DNA of 64,000 bases from Paenibacillus_AB sp036577625 (GTDB lineage: Bacteria; Bacillota; Bacilli; Paenibacillales; NBRC-103111): the NCBI RefSeq assembly GCF_036577625.1, contig NZ_JARBDC010000001.1, positions 248,001 through 312,000 of the forward strand, read 5' to 3'. Below the pieces are notes generated by a model. It was given only the letters and a program-made list of their open reading frames with translations, was not told the origin of the DNA and searched no databases. This document shows, in pieces, positions 48,766-58,265 of this stretch (positions are counted from its first letter, which is position 1; each line of letters begins with the position of its first letter). Made by a program: the position numbers and the translations under genes.

Positions 48766-49415
48766 TCGTCTCCCCTCCCGAAACCGGGCGGAAGCGCCAG
48801 AAGCGACTTCAGCCGCCCGGTATGCGGCTCGCCGATGCGGTTCGAGCGCAGCATGTCGGCGAGCAGCGGAAGATGATCGGCCAGACGGCGCCGAATCGAC
48901 GCGGCGATCGGCTCGTAACGGTCCGGCCGTTCGCGCAGCACGTTGAACACCAGCTCGTGCGCCAGCGGCATGAAGCGGATTGCGGCTTCTCCGATCCGGC
49001 CCGACATCGCATAGCCGCCGAGCAGCGATTCGACGCGCACTTCGTAATCGGCGTTCGGCAGCGTTACCTTCAAGCTGCCGACCAGCTCGACTTGAACGCC
49101 TTCGACGGAGTAATGGCTGAGCAGCGACCCGTACATGCCGGTCTCGCTGTACGTTTGGCCGTCGATCGAATAGCCGGCGAGAGCCGCATGGATCGACGGA
49201 GCGTGTTCCGCGTCGGCGTAAACGTCAAGATCGCGCGGCGCCGCTTCGAGCGGTACGCCTTGCAGCAAGAGGCCGCAGCTGCCGCCGACGAGCCATGTCC
49301 GCTCGCAGCCCGCCAGCGCGCCGCCCATCACGGTCAGCGCCCGGAGAACGGCCTCCGGCACGCGCTCCGAAAACGGCTCAAAAATACGGTTTGTTTCGGA
49401 CGGCAATCGTTCCAT
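48762..49415 (-). CDS. nucleotidyltransferase-like protein between two ferredoxins
   Basis: 217-aa protein with a nucleotidyltransferase-fold signature: WLVGGSCGLLLQG (about residues 41-53) and PRDLDVYAD (about 60-68), matching GGS and the first acidic pair. The remainder is mostly helical with FMPLAHELVFNVLRERPDR. It is overlapped at its 3' end (4 nt) by ferredoxin A and at its 5' end (38 nt) by ferredoxin B. The substrate is not identifiable; the family includes small-molecule and antitoxin-like transferases. Confidence 0.8.
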   Translation of the reverse strand: MERLPSETNRIFEPFSERVPEAVLRALTVMGGALAGCERTWLVGGSCGLLLQGVPLEAAPRDLDVYADAEHAPSIHAALAGYSIDGQTYSETGMYGSLLSHYSVEGVQVELVGSLKVTLPNADYEVRVESLLGGYAMSGRIGEAAIRFMPLAHELVFNVLRERPDRYEPIAASIRRRLADHLPLLADMLRSNRIGEPHTGRLKSLLALPPGFGRGDD

Positions 49416-49671
49416 CGCTCTTCACCTTCGTCTGACACCCGAGCCGGAATCCTTGCTCCAGCTCCTCGTCGTCCAAACTGTCCAGCTCCGCCTCGTTCGG
49501 CTCGCTTAAATGCTCCATGCCGCTCTCGACGAGGCATCGGCAGCGGGAGCACGTCCCCCTCGTACACGAAAACCCCCAGTCGACGTCGTGCTTCAGCGCA
49601 TGCTCCAATACCGACATGCCGACCGCGACTTCGACCGTCTTCCGTTTGCTTCTTCCGATCAGCTCGATCAT
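49378..49671 (-). CDS. 2Fe-2S ferredoxin-like protein B
   Basis: 97-aa plant-type ferredoxin. Cluster cysteines are in FSCTRGTCSRCRCLV (C-x4-5-C-x2-C pattern) and GFRLGCQTKV. An acidic helix EPNEAELDSLDDEELEQ precedes the last ligand. It is the first gene of the ferredoxin-nucleotidyltransferase-ferredoxin trio, 21 nt after the DUF2768 gene. Confidence 0.9.
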   Translation of the reverse strand: MIELIGRSKRKTVEVAVGMSVLEHALKHDVDWGFSCTRGTCSRCRCLVESGMEHLSEPNEAELDSLDDEELEQGFRLGCQTKVKSDGTIAVRNKPYF

Positions 49672-49692
49672 CCGTATTCCCTCCGTCTTCCG

Positions 49693-49872
49693 TTAAATAA
49701 TCGACAGCAACATATATACGACGGAAACGAGCAAGACGACGAACGCGATGACCGACACGATCCCGCGCGCGAAGCCTTTCAGCTTGACTCGGGCAAACGT
49801 AATCAGAAGCGATGCCAGCACCATCAGCCCCATCCCGATGAAAGAGGCCCACATTTTATCCATGCTGCTCAA
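49693..49872 (-). CDS. yphE: DUF2768 small membrane protein (YphE-like)
   Basis: 59-aa protein with two hydrophobic helices: MDKMWASFIGMGLMVLASLL (after the first residues) and FARGIVSVIAFVVLLVSVVY. DUF2768 proteins of this length lie between gpsA and yphF in B. subtilis, which fits here. I start at TTG 49872, 7 nt after AGGGTG; an ATG at 49863 is an alternative. Function unknown; the conserved position suggests a sporulation link. Confidence 0.75.
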   Translation of the reverse strand: MSSMDKMWASFIGMGLMVLASLLITFARVKLKGFARGIVSVIAFVVLLVSVVYMLLSII

Positions 49873-49905
49873 GTCGTATCACCCTGTCTATTGGTATCGC
49901 CCCTG

Positions 49906-49935
49906 ATTATAGCATTTTCGCCGTCTGTTTGTGAA
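49906..49935 (-). promoter_or_regulatory. promoter of the DUF2768-ferredoxin genes
   Basis: TTCACA (49935-49930), 18-nt spacer, TATAAT (49911-49906) on the minus strand, about 35 nt before the TTG start. Confidence 0.6.
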
Positions 49936-50055
49936 ATGAGAGAGCGGCGGGGGAACGGTGAACGTTTTGTGAAAACGTCAGCGGCGGATGACGGCGGCGG
50001 CCGCGAACCATATAACGTTTGCATCGGCACCCGATATTATGCGCCTCTCGCCTCG

Positions 50056-50098
50056 CAAAAAAACGCGTCCCCGCTTGCGGCGAGGCAAGGGGGACGCG
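50056..50098 (-). terminator. intrinsic terminator of the fibronectin-III gene
   Basis: On the minus strand CGCGTCCCC and GGGGACGCG form a 9-bp stem with a structured 16-nt loop, followed by TTTTTTT. Confidence 0.85.
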
Positions 50099-50117
50099 AT
50101 ATCGGTTCGTTCCGTCG

Positions 50118-51347
50118 TCAATCGGACTTGTAGGCGTTCACCTCGAACGAGACGATGCTGTCGAAGCGAATATAGTCCGTTCTCGATGCGAACGGCCCTC
50201 TGTTGTTGTCGTGGCGGTCAAGCGCGTAAACGGACGGTCCCGAGCCGCCGGAGCGCTGCGCGTACCAGGCGACGAACGCGTCCGCCTCCTGCAGCGGCAA
50301 GTCGTACTCTTTCGTTACCCGATCCGCAAGCGTTACGACGAGCATCGCCCGATCGGGCAGGGCGGCGACCGGAACGGCGGTTACGGCATTGCTCGGGTAG
50401 CTTTCGCCCGCGCCGTTCAACGCGGTCACGATGTACGTATAGGTCGTGCCGTTTTCGGCCGAACGATCCGCGTAATAGCCGTATACGGTTTGCGTTACCG
50501 TTTTGAACGGACCTCCGGGCGAATCGGCTCGCTTGACGTTGTAGTAGACGGCGCCCGTTACCGTCTCCCACTGCAGCATCACCTGCCCGTCGCCGGGAGA
50601 AGCCGTCAAATGCGTCGGGGCGGCCGGCGGATGCAGCACCGGATAAGCGTAAGCTTGGGACGAGTCGGCGCTTTCCCCGAATTCGTTGAACGCCGAAACG
50701 ACGTAATAGTAGGGCATTCCGTTCGTCACGGTGCCGTCCTGAAAATGCGTGGTTCCGTATACGTGCCGGATGACCGAATACGGGCCGCCGTACATCGAGG
50801 AACGTTTCACTTTGTAGCCGGTCGCGTTCGGCTCGGCGTTCCAATCCAGCTTCACGATCCGGTCGCCGCCCGTCGCGACGAGTCCCGTAGGCGCGTTAGG
50901 CACGATTCGGGACAGCGAGCCGTAAACGTCCAGCTCGTAAACGCGCACCGGCTCGCCCTGGACGGCGGGCGATACGCGGATCGACTTGACGCCGTTCACG
51001 CTTACCGCGAACGGCGCGGTCGGAACGGTTGTCGACGCTCCCGCGGCCGCAAGCCCGACTCCGTTCGCGTCGATCATGTACAGCTGAGCGTCGGGCGAAT
51101 CGGCGTAAAACGCAAATCCGGTCAAATCGACGGGACGCGGAAACGTCCATACGATCGAACCGCCTTGGAGCGAGACGTACGATTGCAAATTGCCGTCCGT
51201 CGCCCCGTACTGCATCCCGGCCGGCGACGAGCCCGGCTGCCATCGCAGCAGCCCGGGCGCGATCGGATTCGAATCCGCGTAGGCGACCGCCCCGGTAAAC
51301 AGCATGCATACGAGCATTACCCATACGAGCCAAGTCTTCTTCAACAT
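50118..51347 (-). CDS. secreted fibronectin type III domain protein
   Basis: 409-aa exported protein. The signal peptide covers about residues 1-24 (VWVMLVCMLFTGAVAYA). An N-terminal beta-rich domain (about 25-150) contains TDGNLQSYVSLQGGSIVWTF, like a galactose-binding or F5/8-type domain. Two fibronectin III domains follow (about 152-240: PNAPTGLVATGGDRIVKLDW; about 243-335: PAAPTHLTASPGDGQVMLQW). A C-terminal domain (about 340-409, YDLPLQEADAFVAWY ... DSIVSFEVNAYKSD) is found in other secreted Bacillales proteins. No catalytic domain is visible. A perfect SOS box overlaps its transcription start. Confidence 0.87.
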   Translation of the reverse strand: MLKKTWLVWVMLVCMLFTGAVAYADSNPIAPGLLRWQPGSSPAGMQYGATDGNLQSYVSLQGGSIVWTFPRPVDLTGFAFYADSPDAQLYMIDANGVGLAAAGASTTVPTAPFAVSVNGVKSIRVSPAVQGEPVRVYELDVYGSLSRIVPNAPTGLVATGGDRIVKLDWNAEPNATGYKVKRSSMYGGPYSVIRHVYGTTHFQDGTVTNGMPYYYVVSAFNEFGESADSSQAYAYPVLHPPAAPTHLTASPGDGQVMLQWETVTGAVYYNVKRADSPGGPFKTVTQTVYGYYADRSAENGTTYTYIVTALNGAGESYPSNAVTAVPVAALPDRAMLVVTLADRVTKEYDLPLQEADAFVAWYAQRSGGSGPSVYALDRHDNNRGPFASRTDYIRFDSIVSFEVNAYKSD

Positions 51348-51370
51348 TCCTCTCTCCTCCTTTTGATTAT

Positions 51371-51384
51371 CGAACGTACGTTCC
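51371..51384. promoter_or_regulatory. SOS box (LexA/DinR site) at the fibronectin-III gene start point
   Basis: CGAACGTACGTTCC matches the B. subtilis consensus CGAACRNRYGTTYC at every position. It lies 1 nt downstream of the -10 box, a repressing position. Confidence 0.65.
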
Positions 51385-51385
51385 C

Positions 51386-51414
51386 ATTATAGGAGAGCGA
51401 AACGAACCGGACAA
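51386..51414 (-). promoter_or_regulatory. sigma-A promoter of the fibronectin-III gene
   Basis: TTGTCC (51414-51409), 17-nt spacer, TATAAT (51391-51386) on the minus strand, about 40 nt before the start codon. Confidence 0.75.
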
Positions 51415-51451
51415 CTTGGCAAAACGGACGTTTCGGACATGCCGTACGTGC

Positions 51452-51481
51452 AAAAAAACGCAAGCCCGGCCGGGCTTGCGT
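51452..51481 (-). terminator. intrinsic terminator of spoVIF
   Basis: On the minus strand ACGCAAGCCC and GGGCTTGCGT form a perfect 10-bp stem with loop GGCC, followed by TTTTTT, 17 nt after the spoVIF stop. Confidence 0.9.
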
Positions 51482-51497
51482 TCGCATTCGGTCATGT

Positions 51498-51776
51498 TTA
51501 TTTTTTCATCATCATTTTCATCAGCGCTTCCATGTTGTTCGGATTCATCCCGCTCTTTTGCACCGCGCTGACGATTTCATTGATCGTCGATTCGGAAACC
51601 GGTACTTTAACCATGCTGGACACTTGCTTGATCAGCTGCCGAAGCTGTCTTTCGTTCTGGACCGTCGACGGCTTGACCCCGCTCGCCAGCTTGTATATGT
51701 CTTTCTCCGAAACGTTTTTGCCGACTTTTCGTTTGACCGTATTCAGTACGTCCTTCGATAATTCTTTGCCGCCCAT
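51498..51776 (-). CDS. spoVIF: stage VI sporulation protein F
   Basis: 92-aa protein of the SpoVIF family, needed for proper assembly of outer coat proteins. Conserved: LSKDVLNTVKRKVGKNVSE, DIYKLASGVKPSTVQNERQ and MNPNNMEALMKMMMKK at the C-terminus. I start it at ATG 51776 because AGGAGG lies 7 nt upstream; the frame is open 16 codons further. A sigma-K type promoter precedes it. Confidence 0.92.
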   Translation of the reverse strand: MGGKELSKDVLNTVKRKVGKNVSEKDIYKLASGVKPSTVQNERQLRQLIKQVSSMVKVPVSESTINEIVSAVQKSGMNPNNMEALMKMMMKK

Positions 51777-51805
51777 GCCTGACCTCCTCATACGATGACA
51801 TACCG

Positions 51806-51833
51806 TATAGTATGAGGCGAGCATCGATTTCGT
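51806..51833 (-). promoter_or_regulatory. sigma-K promoter of spoVIF
   Basis: CATACTATA (51814-51806, fits CATANNNTA) with AC (51833-51832) exactly 17 nt upstream, the sigma-K arrangement AC-N16/17-CATANNNTA. The site lies between gpsA and spoVIF. Confidence 0.65.
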
Positions 51834-51851
51834 GTAGGCTCGCGTAACCGG

Positions 51852-52898
51852 TCAAGGCATCCATTTCTCGCCGAAGGCGTCGGCCAGCTCTTCGATTTCG
51901 TGCGTGCGCAGACGGCCCATCAAATGGCCGACGGCGATGCGCGGCTCTTTTCCGGCGAACAGCACTTCGTGGAGCTGCTCGGTGATCGGCATCGTCACGC
52001 CGTATTGGCGCGCCAAGGCGTACGCCGTCTTCGTCGTTTTAACGCCTTCGACGACCATCCCCATCGTCTCCAGCACCTCGTCCAGCGGCTTCCCTTGGCC
52101 GAGCAAGTAGCCGGCCCGCCAGTTGCGGCTGTGCCGGCTCGTGCAGGTGACGACCAGATCGCCGACGCCGGCGAGCCCCGAAAACGTCAAGGCGTGGCTG
52201 CCCATCGCCACGCCGAGGCGGGCGATTTCCGCCAGCCCTCGCGTCAGCAGCGCCGCCTTCGCGTTGTCCCCGTAGCCGAGGCCGTCGGAAAGGCCGGCTC
52301 CGAGCGCGATAATGTTTTTGAGCGCGCCGCCGACCTCGACGCCGACGACGTCGGGATTCGTATAGACGCGGAAGTACGCGTTGATCAAGGCGTCCTGCGC
52401 TTCCTCCGCCGCGTCGAGCCTGCCTGCGGCGACGACGACCGTTGTCGGACAGCGCTGGATCACTTCCTCGGCGTGGCTCGGGCCGGACAGGACGACGAGC
52501 CGGGCCGCGTCGAGCTGCGGGAGCTCCTCCGCCAGCACGCTCGTCATCCGTTTCATCGACTCGGGCTCGAACCCTTTCGTCGCGTGAATGACCGTGGCGC
52601 AGGGATCCAAAAACGGCTTCGCCCGCCGGGCCACTTCGCGCATCGCGTGGGACGGGGAGACGAACAGGACGACGCCCGCACCCGCGAGCGCCTCCTCCAT
52701 CGAAACCGTCGCGCGAATGCGCCCGGGCAATTCGAAATCGCCCGTATATTTCCGATTGCGCCGGTCGCGGTTGATTTCGTCCGCCTGCGCTTCCGCGCGC
52801 GTCCATAACGTCACTTGAAAGCCGTTGTCCGCCAGCACCGTCGCAAGCCCCGTTCCCCAGCTGCCGGCGGTAATAACCGCCGCTTTGCGAACGCTCAT
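51852..52898 (-). CDS. gpsA: NAD(P)H-dependent glycerol-3-phosphate dehydrogenase
   Basis: 348-aa enzyme that makes sn-glycerol-3-phosphate for phospholipids. The Rossmann motif is AGSWGTGLATVLADNG (about residues 11-26). Catalytic Lys lies in GGALKNIIALGAGLSDGL; SGPSHAEEV and SRHSRNWRAGYLLGQG are conserved. It overlaps the plsY stop by 4 nt, forming a plsY-gpsA lipid pair. Confidence 0.96.
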   Translation of the reverse strand: MSVRKAAVITAGSWGTGLATVLADNGFQVTLWTRAEAQADEINRDRRNRKYTGDFELPGRIRATVSMEEALAGAGVVLFVSPSHAMREVARRAKPFLDPCATVIHATKGFEPESMKRMTSVLAEELPQLDAARLVVLSGPSHAEEVIQRCPTTVVVAAGRLDAAEEAQDALINAYFRVYTNPDVVGVEVGGALKNIIALGAGLSDGLGYGDNAKAALLTRGLAEIARLGVAMGSHALTFSGLAGVGDLVVTCTSRHSRNWRAGYLLGQGKPLDEVLETMGMVVEGVKTTKTAYALARQYGVTMPITEQLHEVLFAGKEPRIAVGHLMGRLRTHEIEELADAFGEKWMP

Positions 52899-53521
52899 CC
52901 GGCTTTCTCCTTTCCTCCCGGCGTACCGGCCGCCCGTTGACCGAGCTTATTCTCCTTGCCTTTGATCAGCTTGACGATATTCGTCCGGTGACGCACGATC
53001 GCGAACAATCCGATGACGAGCGTCGTCCAAAATATATCGGCGGAATAGTGCATCAGTCCGACAATGACAGGAATAAGAGCGGCGAAGACGAGCGAGCCGA
53101 GCGACACGTAGCGGGTCAAGGCGATCAGGGCGATTGCGACGGCTCCCGCGATCAGCGCGGGCACGAAGCAAAGCGTGGCGGCTACGCCGATCGTCGTGGC
53201 GATGCCTTTGCCGCCTTTGAAGCCGAAGTAAACCGGCCAGTTGTGGCCGGCGATCGCGGCCAGGCCGGCCAGCGCCGGAATATAGGAAACGTCGGCGCCG
53301 AGCCATTTGCCGAGCCATACGGCCAGCACGCCTTTGCCGGCGTCGAGCAGCAGAACGGCGATCGCCGGTCCGACGCCGATGACGCGCAGCGTGTTCGTCG
53401 CCCCGGCGTTGCCGCTGCCGTGCTTGCGAATGTCGATCCCTTTGAATAACTTGCCGTACAAAAAGCTGAAGCTGACGGAGCCAATCAAATACGCGAGCAA
53501 TACGGCCACTAGTTGTTGCAC
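52895..53521 (-). CDS. plsY: glycerol-3-phosphate acyltransferase PlsY
   Basis: 208-aa membrane enzyme that acylates glycerol-3-phosphate with acyl-phosphate. The conserved loops are YLIGSVSFSFLYGKLFKGIDIRKHGSGNAGATN split across residues 11-43, FKGGKGIATTIG (about 103) and TRYVSLGSLVFA. About five to seven membrane helices. Overlaps gpsA; both supply phosphatidic acid synthesis together with plsC further upstream. Confidence 0.95.
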   Translation of the reverse strand: MQQLVAVLLAYLIGSVSFSFLYGKLFKGIDIRKHGSGNAGATNTLRVIGVGPAIAVLLLDAGKGVLAVWLGKWLGADVSYIPALAGLAAIAGHNWPVYFGFKGGKGIATTIGVAATLCFVPALIAGAVAIALIALTRYVSLGSLVFAALIPVIVGLMHYSADIFWTTLVIGLFAIVRHRTNIVKLIKGKENKLGQRAAGTPGGKEKAG

Positions 53522-53534
53522 GAGCTACCTCTCC

Positions 53535-54857
<1,323 letters not shown>

Positions 54858-55065
54858 CCGATTCAACTCCCGCTTTCAAATTCCCTTCGGACGCCATCGC
54901 GCCGAAGCAGTCCTGCACGAACGGCGGTCTTTCCGCTGCCGGATGCCGCCAAGCTCGATTTCTCACGCCTTCCATCATAACAAATTCGACCTGCAAAAGG
55001 AAGGTGCCGCGGACGGCCGAACGCCGGCCCGTCTCCGCCGACGTCCCGACACGTTTCGACCGCTT

Positions 55066-55248
55066 CTATTCGCGATGGTCGACCAGGATGAGCGTGCCGT
55101 TCTTTAAATCATGGGCGTTTCCGTCCAATATTTTTTCGAGCAAAAAGGCGATTTCCTGCTGCTCCCGCTCCGATTCGACAATAAAGATCGGCGCGCCTCC
55201 GCCCACACGATCCGGTTTTGTCGAAACGACGGCTAAAATTTTTCCCAC
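55066..55248 (-). CDS. capping-complex subunit for YIEGIA
   Basis: 60-aa protein starting MGKILAVVSTKPDRVGGGAP with PIFIVESEREQQEIAFLLEK. It matches the small protein family that accompanies YIEGIA membrane proteins. The start is GTG at 55248, 8 nt after GGAGG; it follows the YIEGIA stop by 1 nt. The pair is thought to act in sporulation. Confidence 0.82.
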   Translation of the reverse strand: MGKILAVVSTKPDRVGGGAPIFIVESEREQQEIAFLLEKILDGNAHDLKNGTLILVDHRE

Positions 55249-55249
55249 G

Positions 55250-56161
55250 CTACGCGCCTCCTTTGTCCGGCCGGACGGCGGCTTCCGACGGCATCCGCAC
55301 GGCGCTTTCGAGCAGCGGCACGCGAAGCAGCACCTGCTTCGCCTTCTCGGGGTCCCGCTCCTGCGGCAAGACGAACAGCGCCAGCCGACCGTCGTTCATA
55401 TCGAGCTTGCCCATCGGGACGAGCGCCGGCTCGCCGGAGTCCCGGTAAACGCCGAGAATCGTCGCCAAATCGTGAAGCATCGCCTGCCGCTGTCCCAAAT
55501 TGGCCAGCGACACTTTGAAATTGCGGTTTTTCGGCGTCAAAATGAGCCCGAGCGCCTTGTTTCGGATCAGCTCGCGATCCGCCGAAAGCCCGACGTTCAT
55601 GATGTAGATGTCGCCCACGAACAAATCGGGACCGTCGATGACGATGTCGGCCTCCTCGATGTGGGCCGCATGTCCGACCGATTTGCCGGATTTGAACAGC
55701 TGCGCGACGAGAATGGCCGCCGCCCCGAGTCCGATCCCCCAGTAAACGCCCCACAGCAGCGTGAACAGCGATCCGATAAACGCGGTAAAAATAACCAAAT
55801 AGTTGCGCCCCTCGAACACCATCGCGATGCCTTCGATATACGTGCCGCCCCTCGGCACAAGTTCCATCTCGTCCAGCTTCGTCAGCGTGCTGCGCTCCAT
55901 GCTGCGCACGTCGCGGAACTGCTGCGCCGCGACGGTCAAAAACGTAATCGCCGTATAGTTTTTGTCGAACAGCGACGGCACGGCGATGGCGCCCAGGGCG
56001 GCGGCGATGACGCCGAGCGAAATATGGATGATGCGGCCGTGCGGATATGTCGGGTATTGCCGGTAATCGGTTCGCAGCATCGTCAGCCGCGCCAGAATGC
56101 CGAGCGCGATCCCGACGATGATGCCGGCCGTGTAACGGTGTTCGTACAAATGTTCGGTCAT
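55250..56161 (-). CDS. YIEGIA family membrane protein
   Basis: 303-aa protein with the family signature TYIEGIAMVFEGRN near residue 97. Several hydrophobic helices (about 10-30, 48-65, 118-150) precede a soluble domain (about 165-290: EEADIVIDGPDLFVGDIYIMN). This family corresponds to B. subtilis YphB/SeaA (family assignment from memory) and is sporulation-linked. It overlaps the upstream yphA-like gene by 4 nt (ATGA). Confidence 0.87.
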   Translation of the reverse strand: MTEHLYEHRYTAGIIVGIALGILARLTMLRTDYRQYPTYPHGRIIHISLGVIAAALGAIAVPSLFDKNYTAITFLTVAAQQFRDVRSMERSTLTKLDEMELVPRGGTYIEGIAMVFEGRNYLVIFTAFIGSLFTLLWGVYWGIGLGAAAILVAQLFKSGKSVGHAAHIEEADIVIDGPDLFVGDIYIMNVGLSADRELIRNKALGLILTPKNRNFKVSLANLGQRQAMLHDLATILGVYRDSGEPALVPMGKLDMNDGRLALFVLPQERDPEKAKQVLLRVPLLESAVRMPSEAAVRPDKGGA

Positions 56162-56787
56162 TTTTTGAGCCCCCTCCATCGCTTCGCGATCGTTTTCGAT
56201 GCCCCTCTCGCCAGCGCGAGCGAACTTTCGCCGGCCACCGACATCGTACGCGCGCAAGCGGCGGCGAACCACCATTCGTCCTGAAACCGAAGATTGCCGA
56301 AGACGGCTCCGGCCGGCTGCTGATGTACCCGCCAATACAGAAACGTTCCGAGCAGCAAAGCCATACTGACGACGGCCAGCTGGTCCTCCGCCCTGCGCAC
56401 GAGCATCGCCGCCGCCGCGGCAACGGCCAGACCGGCCGCCGACCAGCTCCGGTTCGGCCAAAAAAAAGGGTTCAGCTCGCCGATATGCTTCAGCAAATAG
56501 TAGACGGAAGCGAGAAACAGGCCGAGCGAAACGAGATGAAGCAGGCCGAGCGGCGAACGGCGGCGCGCGGCGGCGACAACGACCGATACGGCCAGCACGA
56601 TCGCGGCGCCGGCGACCGTTGCGTGTTCCGATAAACGAAACCGGATCTGCCCCATCGCCAACCAGGCGACGAAAAAACCGGCGATCGCCCGGACCGGCGC
56701 GTCGCCGAGCAGCGTCCGCCTCCAGCCGCTGGCCAGCAAAATGAGCGTAATGCTAATGAGAATGAACGATAAAAAGCCGGGATTCAT
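56158..56787 (-). CDS. polytopic membrane protein (YphA-like)
   Basis: 209-aa protein with about six hydrophobic helices separated by short basic loops (SGWRRTLLGDAPVRAIAGFF at the N-terminus). It lies just upstream of the YIEGIA gene with a 4-nt overlap, the position of yphA in B. subtilis. Sequence similarity is weak; a helper role for the YIEGIA protein is inferred from position. Confidence 0.75.
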   Translation of the reverse strand: MNPGFLSFILISITLILLASGWRRTLLGDAPVRAIAGFFVAWLAMGQIRFRLSEHATVAGAAIVLAVSVVVAAARRRSPLGLLHLVSLGLFLASVYYLLKHIGELNPFFWPNRSWSAAGLAVAAAAAMLVRRAEDQLAVVSMALLLGTFLYWRVHQQPAGAVFGNLRFQDEWWFAAACARTMSVAGESSLALARGASKTIAKRWRGLKK

Positions 56788-56862
56788 CGCAGCCTATCAC
56801 CCGTTACTGGAAAGTTTCCCATAGTATTTGTGAATCCCGCCCATTTTAAGCGGCGCGAGGCA

Positions 56863-56902
56863 ACAAAAAAAGACGGCTCCGCGAAGAAGCCGTCTTTCGA
56901 TC
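56863..56902 (-). terminator. intrinsic terminator of rpsA
   Basis: On the minus strand AAAGACGGCT and AGCCGTCTTT form a 10-bp stem, followed by TTTTG. Confidence 0.9.
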
Positions 56903-56906
56903 GGTA

Positions 56907-58139
56907 TTATTTGAATTTGCTGAGCTTGTCGCCGAACCGCTCGCCGAGCGTCATGCTGAGGCTTTCCCGCGGCGGAATCGGTTCGTTGTGGCCGCCGGAC
57001 CGCGAGCCGCCGCGATCGGATTTCCGTTCGCGCTCCGGTTTCGCAGGCGCCTCGGGCGCTTCTTCGGTTTCCTTGATGCTGAGGGAAACGCGTTTTTCGG
57101 CCGGGTTGAAGTCCAAAATTTTCACGTTCACTTCTTGCCCTTCCTTGAGCACTTCGTGCGGCGTGCCGATATGGCGATGGGCGATTTGCGAAATGTGAAC
57201 GAGCCCTTCGACGCCCGGAGCGATTTCGACGAACGCGCCGAAGCTGACGAGACGCTTCACCGTGCCGCTGACGATTTCGCCCGGCTGGAATTTGTCGGCA
57301 GCCTGCTGCCACGGACCCGGCTGGGTCGCGCGAATGCTCAAGCTGATCCGGTCGTTTTCCGGATCGACCTTGAGTACTTGCACGCGGACTTTGTCGCCTT
57401 CCGAGACGACTTCCGACGGCTTCTCGACATGATGCCAAGCCATTTCGGAAATGTGCACGAGACCGTCGATGCCGCCGATGTCGACGAACGCGCCGAACTG
57501 CGTCAAACGCTGCACGGTTCCTTCCAATTGCTGGCCGACCGTCAGCTCGCCCATCAGTTTCTTTTTGTTCGCCTCGAACTCTTCGTCGAGCACGTCTTTT
57601 TGCGAAAGGACGACTTTGTTTTTCTCGCGGTCGAGCTCTTTCACCTTCAAGCGAAGCGTCCGGCCTTTATAATCCGAGAAGTCTTCGACGAAATGACGCT
57701 CGACCATCGAGGCCGGAACGAAGCCGCGCAAGCCTACGTCCACGACGAGCCCGCCTTTGACGACTTCCTTCACCTGCGCTTCGATAATCGTCCCTTGCTC
57801 GAGCTTCGTTTGCAGCTCGGCCCACGAATGCTCGCTGTCAACGGCGCGTTTGGACAGCAGCAGCTTCTCTTTGCCGTCGTCCAGGCTGAGCACCTTCAGC
57901 TCGACTTCCTGGCCGACCTGCACCGCGTCGGCGGCATTGTCCACGCTTACGTTGGACAGCTCTTTCAAAGGAATGATGCCGTCGTATTTATAACCGATAT
58001 CGACAATGGCCTGATTATCTTCAATTTTAACGATTTTTCCTTTGACGACATCGCCCTTCTTGTAGGCGACCACGCTGAGCATTTCCTGGCCCTGGTCTTG
58101 GGCTTCCGCGTTTTCTTGTACTTTGATTTCTTCCGACAT
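56907..58139 (-). CDS. rpsA: 30S ribosomal protein S1 homologue
   Basis: 410-aa protein with four S1 (OB-fold) domains at about residues 28-97, 113-177, 198-267 and 285-354, each with the typical GxV..V....V...G.VH.S pattern (VDGLVHISEMAW in domain 3, GVEGLVHISQIAH in domain 4). An acidic N-terminus and a basic C-terminal tail flank them. I start it at ATG 58139 with GAGGAGG upstream; the open frame continues 8 codons. In low-GC Gram-positives this short S1 homologue (YpfD) is not a canonical S1 but binds RNA. Confidence 0.95.
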   Translation of the reverse strand: MSEEIKVQENAEAQDQGQEMLSVVAYKKGDVVKGKIVKIEDNQAIVDIGYKYDGIIPLKELSNVSVDNAADAVQVGQEVELKVLSLDDGKEKLLLSKRAVDSEHSWAELQTKLEQGTIIEAQVKEVVKGGLVVDVGLRGFVPASMVERHFVEDFSDYKGRTLRLKVKELDREKNKVVLSQKDVLDEEFEANKKKLMGELTVGQQLEGTVQRLTQFGAFVDIGGIDGLVHISEMAWHHVEKPSEVVSEGDKVRVQVLKVDPENDRISLSIRATQPGPWQQAADKFQPGEIVSGTVKRLVSFGAFVEIAPGVEGLVHISQIAHRHIGTPHEVLKEGQEVNVKILDFNPAEKRVSLSIKETEEAPEAPAKPERERKSDRGGSRSGGHNEPIPPRESLSMTLGERFGDKLSKFK

Positions 58140-58265
58140 TTGTTTTACCTCCTCGACTGACAACCCTAACTGCTAGTCAACCATATTTCATAGTATAATT
58201 CCAAGATACCATTTCCATACGCGCGAATCAACGCGCGGGCCCGCATTCGTCGCCGGCGGCCGGCG

